A stretch of 6,310 bases of DNA from Candidatus Zixiibacteriota bacterium (GTDB lineage Bacteria > Blakebacterota > Blakebacteria > Blakebacterales > Blakebacteraceae): assembly GCA_030604325.1 (NCBI GenBank), contig JAUVWC010000086.1, positions 1 to 6,310 of the forward strand. Reading direction: 5' to 3'. This document shows positions 1-6,037 of this stretch, one piece after another (positions within the stretch are counted from its first letter, which is position 1; each line of letters starts with the position of its first letter). Under the pieces are notes generated by a model that worked only from the letters and a program-made list of their open reading frames with translations, searched no databases and was not told where the DNA came from. Both the position numbers and the translations under genes were made by a program.

Positions 1-579
1 AACCTACTGGAGCTCAGTCCGGAGGAACGGGCCCGCGAGGGCATCTTCATGGCTTTCCAGTACCCGGTGGAGATCCCGGGCATCACCAACGCCTACTTCC
101 TGAAGGCCGCTCTGAACGCTATCCGTGCGCACCGTGGTGAACCTCCGATGGACGCGTTCGACTTCCTCGAGATCGCCCGCGAGAAGATGAAGCTGGTGAA
201 AATGGATGAGGAGATGCTCAAGCGGCCCGTCAATGAAGGTTTCTCGGGAGGCGAGAAGAAGCGTAATGAGATCTTCCACATGGCCGTCCTCGAACCGCGG
301 CTGGCCATCCTGGACGAGACCGACTCCGGCCTCGATATCGACGCGCTGAAGATCGTCGCCGACGGCGTCAACACTATGCGGGACGAGCAGCGGGCGTTCA
401 TAGTGATCACCCACTATCAGCGCCTGCTGAATTATCTCGTGCCCGATTTCGTGCACGTGCTCGTGGACGGCCAGATAGTCCAGTCGGGCGGCAAGGAGCT
501 GGCCGAAGAGCTCGAGGAGAAGGGTTACACCTGGCTCGAGAAGCAGCCGCCGGACGGCGGTGAGGCAGAGCCGGCATAG
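1..579 (+). CDS. sufC: SufC, Fe-S assembly ABC-type ATPase (5' partial)
   Basis: SufC is the cytoplasmic ATPase of the SufBCD scaffold and drives the conformational change needed for cluster assembly. The reading frame is open from base 1, so the gene begins outside the window. 192 residues are visible out of the roughly 250 usual for the family, and the Walker A loop is among the missing part. Visible in order (numbering from the window edge): the Q-loop segment MAFQYPVEIPG near residues 17-27; the ABC signature FSGGEKKRNE at 81-90, in the SufC-specific form; Walker B LAILDE at 101-106 followed by the D-loop SGLD; and the H-loop THYQR with His138. These match SufC closely rather than transport ATPases, and there are no membrane segments. 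The ATG at 49 is internal, since it falls inside the conserved Q-loop region. sufD follows at once, so the two are probably co-transcribed. sufB is not visible and is presumably upstream. Confidence 0.97.
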   Translation, partial: NLLELSPEERAREGIFMAFQYPVEIPGITNAYFLKAALNAIRAHRGEPPMDAFDFLEIAREKMKLVKMDEEMLKRPVNEGFSGGEKKRNEIFHMAVLEPRLAILDETDSGLDIDALKIVADGVNTMRDEQRAFIVITHYQRLLNYLVPDFVHVLVDGQIVQSGGKELAEELEEKGYTWLEKQPPDGGEAEPA

Positions 580-589
580 GCAGGCCGCA

Positions 590-1939
590 GTGGCACTACC
601 AGACTTCGTAAGCGCCGCCGAGAAGAGTTCCTGGCTTGAGGACTACGCCAGCTTTTCTGCACGGCTTCCGGCTAACGAGCCTTCCGCACTGGCGCAGCTG
701 CGTCACAGTGCCATCGGTCGGTTCGAAGCTATCGGATTCCCGCGCACCTCCTGGGAGCAGTGGCGCTTCACCGATGTCGCGCCGATCACCCGCACCGCAT
801 TCAGGAGGTCGGAGAGCAGGGAGAGCGACATCAGTCCCATGCAGATGGTGCCCTTCTCTTATGTCGAGTGCGGGGAGCTGGTGTTCATCAACGGCCACTA
901 TTGCCCGACTTATTCCTCCCTGTGTGAGCTGCCGGAAGAGGCGGTCCTCGGCAACCTCGCCGACGGCCTGAGAACCCACCCGGAGAAGGTTCAGGCACAT
1001 CTCGGCCGGTACGCTTCCTTCGAAGAAAATGCTTTCGTGGCGCTGAACACCGCCTTCCTGGGGGACGGGGCCTTCGTCTACATCCCCAGAAATGCCGTCG
1101 TAGAGGAGCCGATCCACCTACTCTACCTGTCTACCGGTAGCGGCGAGCCGACCGTCTCCTACCCGCGAAACCTCATTATCACCGATGAAGGAAGCGAGGT
1201 GACCATCGTCGAAAGCTATGCGGGCACGGGCCATGACACCTACCTCACCTGCCCTGTTACCGAGATAGTGGCCGGCGAAGGTGCCGTTGTGGAACATTAC
1301 AAGCTGCAGCACGAAAGCTCCGCCGCCTACCACGTCGCGACCCAGCAGCTCTACATGGCCGGGGGTAGTACGGTTACCAGCCAGTCAATCTCTTTCGGGG
1401 GTGGTTTCGTGCGCAACGACATCGGTGCCGTCCTGAATGGAGAAGGCGCCGACTGCACGCTGAACGGATTCTACCTCATCAAGGGTCGCCAGTTTTTGGA
1501 CAACCACCTGACCGTGGAACATGCCCGGCCCGGCTGCAAGAGCCGGCAGCTTTACAAGGGCATCCTGGAAGATCGGTCGAGGGCGGTGTTCAACGGAAGA
1601 ATCCACGTGCATCCCGATGCCCAGCAGACCGACGCCGAGCAGACCAACCGCAACCTTCTCCTCTCCGAAAAGGCAATGGTCAATTCCAATCCCCAGCTCG
1701 AGATTTTCGCCGATGACGTTAAATGCACTCATGGTTCCGCTACCGGCCAGCTCGACGAGGACGCGCTGTTCTACCTGCGTTCACGAGGCATCGCCGAGGA
1801 GGCGGCACGCAGCCTGTTGATATACGCCTTCGCCAGCGAATCGATCGAACGAGTCGAATTCAGACCTGTGCGGAAGGATCTGAAAGAGCTTCTTTTGAGC
1901 CGGCTCCCGCAGGGTGAAATCGTAAGGCAGGCGGTCTGA
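590..1939 (+). CDS. sufD: SufD, Fe-S cluster assembly scaffold subunit
   Basis: SufD pairs with SufB on the SufC dimer to form the SufBC2D scaffold in the cytoplasm. From a GTG at 590 the protein has 449 residues, close to the usual 420-450. The N-terminal part has the SufD-type SWEQWRFTDV segment (55-64). The middle is the repetitive beta-helix region. The C-terminal core contains FNGRIHVHPDAQQTDAEQ (334-351) and VKCTHGSATGQ (377-387), where His381 probably corresponds to the functionally important SufD histidine of E. coli. SufD is preferred over SufB because of length and the N-terminal segment. Start choice: a GTG at 560 would add ten Arg/Gln-rich residues and overlap sufC by 20 bases with no Shine-Dalgarno; the GTG at 590 has a modest AGGCAGG five bases upstream. 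Either is possible. sufU begins six bases after the stop. Confidence 0.94.
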   Translation: MALPDFVSAAEKSSWLEDYASFSARLPANEPSALAQLRHSAIGRFEAIGFPRTSWEQWRFTDVAPITRTAFRRSESRESDISPMQMVPFSYVECGELVFINGHYCPTYSSLCELPEEAVLGNLADGLRTHPEKVQAHLGRYASFEENAFVALNTAFLGDGAFVYIPRNAVVEEPIHLLYLSTGSGEPTVSYPRNLIITDEGSEVTIVESYAGTGHDTYLTCPVTEIVAGEGAVVEHYKLQHESSAAYHVATQQLYMAGGSTVTSQSISFGGGFVRNDIGAVLNGEGADCTLNGFYLIKGRQFLDNHLTVEHARPGCKSRQLYKGILEDRSRAVFNGRIHVHPDAQQTDAEQTNRNLLLSEKAMVNSNPQLEIFADDVKCTHGSATGQLDEDALFYLRSRGIAEEAARSLLIYAFASESIERVEFRPVRKDLKELLLSRLPQGEIVRQAV

Positions 1940-1945
1940 TACATC

Positions 1946-2401
1946 ATGTCCGATCTACGTGAGCTCTATCAGGAAGTGATCCTCGACCACAGCCGGAATC
2001 CACGCAACTTCGGACGGCTGGAGACGGCCAATCACCGTGCCCGGGGGCACAATCCTCTCTGCGGGGACGATCTCACCATCTACATTGCCGTTGAAGAGGA
2101 GATTGTGAAGGATGTCTCGTTCGAAGGTTCCGGCTGCGCCATCTCCACCGCTTCCGCTTCCCTGATGTCGGAAATACTGAAGGGAAAGACACTGGAGGAG
2201 GTAGCCTCGCTCTTCGGCCGTTTCCACGAGATGGTGACCGGAGATCCGAGTGAGAAAGCCGAGGTCGCACCCGAGCTGGGTAAGCTGGCCGTCATGGCCG
2301 GAGTGAGGGAGTTTCCCATCAGGGTGAAGTGCGCCACCCTGGCCTGGCACGCCCTCCAGGCGGCCCTCGAAGAGAGCGAAGGAATAGTCTCTACCGAGTA
2401 G
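1946..2401 (+). CDS. sufU: SufU, zinc-dependent sulfurtransferase for SufS
   Basis: SufU accepts persulfide sulfur from SufS and hands it to the SufBCD scaffold. In well-studied Gram-positive SufU, binding to SufS exchanges a zinc ligand and frees the acceptor cysteine. The 151-residue protein shows the IscU-like fold with NPLCGDD (Cys39, Asp41), GSGCAIS (Cys64) and RVKCATLAWHAL (Cys129), the three Cys plus Asp of the zinc site. The second and third cysteines are separated by the extra segment of roughly 20 residues (around 91-123) that distinguishes SufU from the scaffold IscU. The N-terminal YQEVILDHSRNPRNFG is also typical. The ATG lies six bases after sufD and lacks a close Shine-Dalgarno, so translation may be coupled to sufD. 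It is the last + strand gene before the convergent sufS. All zinc ligands are present, so it should be active. Confidence 0.97.
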   Translation: MSDLRELYQEVILDHSRNPRNFGRLETANHRARGHNPLCGDDLTIYIAVEEEIVKDVSFEGSGCAISTASASLMSEILKGKTLEEVASLFGRFHEMVTGDPSEKAEVAPELGKLAVMAGVREFPIRVKCATLAWHALQAALEESEGIVSTE

Positions 2402-2453
2402 ATGAGACAGCACGGCCCGTCCACGCGAGCCGGGCGGCAATATGGTTACGGAG

Positions 2454-2475
2454 AGGCCCTCCTGCCGGAGGGCCT
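2454..2475 (+). terminator. Stem-loop after sufU, no U-tract
   Basis: A perfect 9-bp stem, AGGCCCTCC (2454-2462) with GGAGGGCCT (2467-2475), closes a TGCC tetraloop 53 bases past the sufU stop. The stem is stable enough for a transcription end signal, but it is followed by AACTGTATGG, not a T-run, on the + strand, and there is no T-run on the - strand either. A weaker GCCCG/CGGGC pairing lies at 2414-2434. This may be the end of the sufCDU transcript, a processing or stabilising hairpin, or both. The terminator role is inferred from position. Confidence 0.4.
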
Positions 2476-2493
2476 AACTGTATGGGATACTAA

Positions 2494-2525
2494 GTACACC
2501 GTTCCGTAATTACGGAGCGGTGCAC
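2494..2525. terminator. Long palindromic stem-loop between convergent sufU and sufS
   Basis: CACCGTTCCGT (2497-2507) and ACGGAGCGGTG (2512-2522) form an 11-bp stem with a single G-T pair around AATT. After a mismatch, GT/AC pairs extend it to 2494-2525. It lies 27-58 bases beyond the sufS stop on the - strand and about 95 bases beyond the sufU stop, in the middle of the convergent gap. Being nearly symmetrical it would fold in transcripts from either side, which suits a bidirectional end signal. No T-run follows on either strand, so it is not a textbook intrinsic terminator. A protein-binding palindrome is the alternative. Confidence 0.45.
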
Positions 2526-2551
2526 CAAGTAAGGGTTGTCCCGACGGTAGA

Positions 2552-3790
2552 TCAGCCGAAAAACGCCAGAGCCTTTTCCAGGCTCTCAACCAGGATGTCG
2601 ATCTCCTCACGGGTGTTGTAGAGGGCGAAGGATGCCCTGGTGGTTGCGGGCCGCTTCAGGACGGCGTGCAGTATCTGCGTGCAGTGGTGGCCCGCCCGGA
2701 CGGCCACGAAGTCCTCGTCGAGCAACATGGAGAGATCGTGCGGGTGGATGCCATCGATACTGAATGATACCAGGGCCGCCCTCTCGTCGCGCGGGCCGTA
2801 GAGCTCTATTCCCTCCAGGGTGTCCAGCCGCTCCAGGGCGTATTGGACCAGCTCCCGTTCGTACTGGTAGATATTTTGCAGGCCCAGCTCCTGCAGGTAC
2901 TGAGCGGCCGCGCCCATGGCGATCACCTCCGCGATGTTGGGGGTGCCCGCCTCGAATTTATAGGGGAGCCGGTTGTACGTGGTCCCCTCCTTGGCAACAA
3001 ACTCGATCATGTCGCCTCCGCCGAGGAAGGGCGGCATCTCTTCCAGGAGCTCCCGGCGGCCCCACAGCATTCCGGCTCCGGTGGGACCATACATCTTGTG
3101 CGAGCTGAACGCGAAAAAGTCGACATCCAGTTCGGTCACGTTCACCGGCATGTGCGGCACACTCTGGGCACCGTCCAGGACGACGACCGCGCCGGCGGCG
3201 TGGGCCCGGCGCGCTATTTCGGCCACGGGATTGATGGTACCGAGCACATTGCTGACATGAACTACACCGACCACCCTGGTTCGTTCGGTCAGAAGTCCAT
3301 CCAGGGCGTCGATGTCCAGCCTGCCCTCTCCGGTGACAGGTAGGTAGCGAACCTTCGCCCCCGTCGCCTCAGCTACCATCTGCCACGGCACTATGTTGGA
3401 ATGGTGCTCCATCTCGGTAATGAGGATCTCATCGCCTGCGGAAAGGTTGGCCCGGCCCCACGCATTGGCCACCAGGTTGAGGGCCTCAGTGGCGTTCTTG
3501 GTGAAAATACAGGTAGCCGGATCGGGGGCGCCGATGAGTTCGCTCAGGGTAGTGCGGGCCGCCTCGTAGGCGCTGGTGGCCTCCTGGCTGAGAGTATGCA
3601 GGGCGCGATGAACGTTGGAATTGTATGTCCGGTAATACCGATCCAAGGCACTCAGCACAACTTCAGGTTTTTGGCTGGTAGCCGCATTGTCCAGATAGAC
3701 CAGGGGCTTTCCCTTGGAGGTGCGCGCAAGGATGGGAAAATCCCTACGCACAACGTAGGGGTCGAAAGCACCTTGGGAGGGCAGAGTCAT
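2552..3790 (-). CDS. sufS: SufS, PLP-dependent cysteine desulfurase
   Basis: SufS is a cytoplasmic enzyme that converts L-cysteine to alanine and holds the sulfur as a persulfide for SufU. The 412 residues match the family length (about 406). Visible: YLDNAATSQKP (32-42) near the N-terminus; EMEHHSNIVPW with His129 stacking on the cofactor; DGAQS with Asp206 and Gln209; FSSHKMYGP with the PLP lysine Lys232; RAGHHCTQ with the persulfide Cys370 in the class II (SufS) loop; and the substrate-binding Arg385 in TTRASF. These positions are all offset by a constant six residues from E. coli SufS (Lys226, Cys364, Arg379), so the enzyme is intact. The ATG at 3790 has a perfect Shine-Dalgarno and a TATAAT box just upstream. 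It is convergent with sufU rather than in the same operon, which allows separate expression. SufU at the other side of the gap is its expected partner. Confidence 0.97.
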   Translation of the reverse strand: MTLPSQGAFDPYVVRRDFPILARTSKGKPLVYLDNAATSQKPEVVLSALDRYYRTYNSNVHRALHTLSQEATSAYEAARTTLSELIGAPDPATCIFTKNATEALNLVANAWGRANLSAGDEILITEMEHHSNIVPWQMVAEATGAKVRYLPVTGEGRLDIDALDGLLTERTRVVGVVHVSNVLGTINPVAEIARRAHAAGAVVVLDGAQSVPHMPVNVTELDVDFFAFSSHKMYGPTGAGMLWGRRELLEEMPPFLGGGDMIEFVAKEGTTYNRLPYKFEAGTPNIAEVIAMGAAAQYLQELGLQNIYQYERELVQYALERLDTLEGIELYGPRDERAALVSFSIDGIHPHDLSMLLDEDFVAVRAGHHCTQILHAVLKRPATTRASFALYNTREEIDILVESLEKALAFFG

Positions 3791-3798
3791 CTGCCAAC

Positions 3799-3805
3799 AC
3801 CTCCT
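3799..3805 (-). promoter_or_regulatory. Shine-Dalgarno of sufS
   Basis: On the - strand AGGAGGT ends eight bases before the ATG at 3790. It is a perfect anti-16S match and fixes the sufS start. It is much stronger than the sites before sufD and sufU. Confidence 0.9.
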
Positions 3806-3820
3806 AATAAAATCCGACCA

Positions 3821-3826
3821 ATTATA
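3821..3826 (-). promoter_or_regulatory. -10 box of a sufS promoter
   Basis: A consensus TATAAT on the - strand lies 30 bases before the sufS ATG, giving an expected transcript start near 3814 and a leader of about 24 bases. No good -35 hexamer is seen at 16-18 bases (GCCACA at 17); the nearest TTGACA-like sequence, TTGCCA at 3852-3857, is too far at 25 bases. The promoter may therefore depend on an activator or use a weak -35. It supports independent transcription of sufS. Confidence 0.55.
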
Positions 3827-3929
3827 TCCAAGTTAAGGAATCGTGTGGCAGTGGCAACCGGGATCAGCCGGATTGACGCAACAGCACACGGACAGAGGAC
3901 AGCCGCTGCTGCAGGACTACAACTACCTA

Positions 3930-3951
3930 GTGTCCCGAGTCAGAAGTCCGT
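3930..3951 (+). repeat. Left terminal inverted repeat of the MITE
   Basis: It begins GTGTCCCGAGTCAGAA and ends TCCGT. It pairs with the right end at 4069-4090 with two differences in 22 bases. Confidence 0.85.
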
Positions 3952-4068
3952 TGAAGAACTGAGGGCTCCGCTGCGCCGCTCCGGTCAGGCGCGTCGACGA
4001 GGCATAGTGGTGGCTATGGCGAGGAGGCGCAACGCCGCCGGTGCGGATGCAGCGGAGGATGAATTCCG

Positions 4069-4090
4069 ACGGATTTCTGACTCGGGATAC
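4069..4090 (-). repeat. Right terminal inverted repeat of the MITE
   Basis: Read on the - strand it begins GTATCCCGAGTCAGAA and ends TCCGT, the inverted partner of 3930-3951. Its outermost base is the third base of the TAG stop codon of the gene at 4090-5724. Confidence 0.85.
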
Positions 4091-5724
4091 TAGCGCTCAT
4101 CCGATAGAGAGGGCGGTGGTACCATAAACGTGCTGGGCAGTTCCAGATCCCCTAACAGCTCCATATAGACCGAGATCTCCTCACTGGCCTCAGGGTGCCT
4201 GGCAAGAAAAGACTGCGCCGTCTCATGGTCGTATAGTTCCAGGGAGTAGGCGCCGCTAGATCGCGCCATTGCGGTCGCCGTCCACGTCCGGCGCAGCAGC
4301 GTGGGCACCGCCTCACCGTCCCACGGAAATTCCGCCAGACCTGCCACGAAAATGATGCGTGGAGCCATAGCCGCTCCACCCACTACACGCTGGATCTGGC
4401 TTGAGATCCGCTCCAGAGCAGGCAGCACTTTGGCCTTGGCCGCATCCAGAAAGAGGATACCGAAATGGTTGCGATCCAGCCGGCAAACAAGATCGGTCTC
4501 CCGCACAGACGCCTTGATGACCTGTACGAAGGTCAGAACGTTTTCTTTCAGTAACAGGTCGTCCATCTCATCCCGGAGCTTGTCGTAGCTCACAATCTCC
4601 AGGATTCCGCAGGTAACCCGTGTTCCCCTACGGCCGGTCAGATTGATTTCCTCCTCAAACCGACGGAGCCAGTAGTCCCGTGACCATATACGGTAAGGAA
4701 GCTCACTGATGGCGTGGGCTGTCTCATCTTCCAGCAGGTAGCGGCGGAGGGTGTGTTCCAGCTGCACAACAATGGTGCGGATAACAGGGTGACTCAGCGT
4801 ATCCTCCTGGGCGGGATCGTTGTCGAACAGGTAGAGCACTCCTAAGTAGGTACGACCCGCGTCGCGCAACACCCACGGCGTTATCCTGGAAAAAGTCGAA
4901 AACTCCTGATCGGGAAAGTTCTCTGCCACCTCACGGCATGTCTGCCGACCCTGAACCTTTTCGGTGGAACGGGGATCCAGGTGCATAAGCACCAGATCAT
5001 GGAGAACTACCGCTTCTTCAACATCTATATTTCTGATAAAGGTCCGGTGCTCACCCAGTACAGTCGTAGGAAACAGTGCGAGGCGGTTGTTTCCTACAAT
5101 CCTTGACAGGGTGTTAAGGACCATATTGAGCAGCTGTCCAGCTTCCGCTTCACGCATCATTGTACGTGTCACTTGGAGCATACGGATAAGCTGGTCCAGC
5201 TTCTCATTCTCCCGTTCCAGACTGAATACCTGCCTGAGCAGACTAGCCAGATGCTCCGAAGCCGTCTGTAATTCAACCGCTTCAGCGGGAGAAAGCGGCT
5301 TGGTTATTCCACCGCCGGCAAGCAGGATCCCCCCAAAAGACCGCCCCTCATATAAAAGCGGAACCCAGAGTGCCTCCTTAGGTTGCTCGAGCTCAAACTT
5401 GGTCCACAGAGAGGCGTACCTCTCCTGGAGAGACACTATGGTTGGCTCTTCCTGCGGATAATCGTCTCTGAGTTCGGACAGTGAGGGAAGTGTCACATCC
5501 GGTTTGACAATGGTGTCTTCGTCGATGGAGGCGGCCTCCAGCAGGATACGCACCCCCTCCTCGTCGGCCGGATCACCGAACAGGAGCAGTGCCTCCGAGG
5601 CAGCCGAAGCACCCCTCAAAGCGGACAGCAATCGGCGAACAACGGGCTTCATCGCCTCCAGCGCACTGGGCACACCGGTAGAATGCTCAAAGTTCTCCGG
5701 AAGTGATTCGAGTTCAGCTGTCAC
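4090..5724 (-). CDS. GAF-GAF-degenerate GGDEF protein, possible c-di-GMP receptor
   Basis: A 544-residue soluble protein with no signal peptide or membrane segment. Residues about 25-165 look like a GAF domain (ALWVPLLYEGRSFGGILLAGG near 118-138). A predicted helical linker rich in charged residues spans about 165-195. A second GAF-like domain covers about 195-330 (TYLGVLYLFDND at 292-303). Residues about 340-500 align with a GGDEF domain: SRDYWLRRFEEEI at its start and RETDLVCRLDRNHFGILFL at 408-426. The catalytic GGDEF motif is replaced by DRNHF (417-421), and the metal and substrate positions in LEIVSYDKLRD (375-385) are mostly changed, so diguanylate cyclase activity is not expected. The RxxD inhibitory-site motif (Arg408, Asp411) is kept at the normal five-residue spacing, so it could bind c-di-GMP, as the GAF-pseudo-GGDEF protein PelD does. 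Function is inferred. It is less GC-rich than sufS in samples I counted (30/60 at 4501-4560 against 41/60 at 3001-3060). The GTG start is fixed by the AGAGGT upstream. Confidence 0.8.
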   Translation of the reverse strand: MTAELESLPENFEHSTGVPSALEAMKPVVRRLLSALRGASAASEALLLFGDPADEEGVRILLEAASIDEDTIVKPDVTLPSLSELRDDYPQEEPTIVSLQERYASLWTKFELEQPKEALWVPLLYEGRSFGGILLAGGGITKPLSPAEAVELQTASEHLASLLRQVFSLERENEKLDQLIRMLQVTRTMMREAEAGQLLNMVLNTLSRIVGNNRLALFPTTVLGEHRTFIRNIDVEEAVVLHDLVLMHLDPRSTEKVQGRQTCREVAENFPDQEFSTFSRITPWVLRDAGRTYLGVLYLFDNDPAQEDTLSHPVIRTIVVQLEHTLRRYLLEDETAHAISELPYRIWSRDYWLRRFEEEINLTGRRGTRVTCGILEIVSYDKLRDEMDDLLLKENVLTFVQVIKASVRETDLVCRLDRNHFGILFLDAAKAKVLPALERISSQIQRVVGGAAMAPRIIFVAGLAEFPWDGEAVPTLLRRTWTATAMARSSGAYSLELYDHETAQSFLARHPEASEEISVYMELLGDLELPSTFMVPPPSLSDER

Positions 5725-5728
5725 GATT

Positions 5729-5734
5729 ACCTCT
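5729..5734 (-). promoter_or_regulatory. Shine-Dalgarno of the GAF/pseudo-GGDEF gene
   Basis: On the - strand AGAGGT lies four bases before the GTG at 5724. It supports GTG as the start; the only nearby ATG (5771) is in another frame. Confidence 0.65.
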
Positions 5735-5836
5735 GCTGCCGAGCTTTGCGAACCTTGCTGCCAGTAACCATGTTAGGCTGTCGCTCCAATCCTTGCAAGT
5801 TCTAGGCGATTTTTTCAATTTTGGGGGATAAACTGC

Positions 5837-5870
5837 ACTCCGGTAACAATTTCGTGCTCGGAGTAGTATA
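5837..5870 (-). promoter_or_regulatory. Possible promoter/operator upstream of the GAF/pseudo-GGDEF gene
   Basis: On the - strand TATACT (5865-5870) resembles a -10 box, and directly downstream of it lies an inverted repeat ACTCCG/CGGAGT (5837-5842 and 5859-5864) placed where an operator could sit. No good -35 is seen (TTCCGA at 19 bases). A TATAGT overlaps on the + strand. The transcript leader would be about 130 bases. This is a weak call. Confidence 0.25.
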
Positions 5871-5999
5871 GTGTAGACGGTTGGAGGCGTCGGAACGTCT
5901 TTCCTACGCACTTCACACTAGATCTGGTACTGGACGGGGAGCGTTTTTCTAACCTGATTTACATGGCGGATGCATTTCTTCCGACCGATCTACTCGTTA

Positions 6000-6036
6000 G
6001 CAAGTTCCCATCCGGAGACTCCGGATGGGAACTTGC
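6000..6036. repeat. Perfect 37-bp palindrome
   Basis: GCAAGTTCCCATCCGGAG (6000-6017) is followed by a single A and then its exact reverse complement (6019-6036). As RNA or single-stranded DNA it would give a stem of at least 16 bp with a small loop. No T-run follows on either strand, so it is not a standard intrinsic terminator. It could be a structured RNA hairpin, an end of a small mobile element, or a protein-binding site; the sequence does not decide. Confidence 0.9.
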
Positions 6037-6037
6037 G

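Larger units (their letters stand above)
3928..4092. mobile_element. MITE, IS630/Tc1-mariner type, inserted at a stop codon
   Basis: A non-coding element of 161 bp (3930-4090) is bounded by 22-bp terminal inverted repeats matching at 20 of 22 positions, and each end is flanked by TA (3928-3929 and 4091-4092). The TA duplication within CTAG is the hallmark of IS630/Tc1-mariner transposition. Inward of the termini the arms still pair in patches, for example TCCGCTGC on the left with its complement on the right, so the whole is an imperfect palindrome. No transposase is encoded, so it would have been moved in trans. It lies between the sufS promoter and the upstream gene. The - strand stop TAG of that gene is made of the right TA plus the last base of the element. 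The sequence could form a long hairpin in transcripts crossing it. The family assignment rests on TIR and TA structure only. Confidence 0.75.

Noticed and set aside
1385..1732. Antisense frame inside sufD
   Set aside because: It lies wholly opposite the conserved SufD core and has no supporting features; typical of high-GC coding sequence.
3401..4093. 230-residue open frame on the + strand
   Set aside because: It is antisense to the clearly real sufS over most of its length and then runs across its promoter and the MITE. It is a shadow of a GC-rich gene.
4090..5724. Active diguanylate cyclase
   Set aside because: The GGDEF signature is DRNHF and the metal-binding and substrate residues are mostly absent, so catalysis is not expected.
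5714..5911. 65-residue - strand frame upstream of and overlapping the pseudo-GGDEF gene
   Set aside because: It is out of frame with the main gene, starts with GTG without a good ribosome site, and overlaps the true start and its Shine-Dalgarno.
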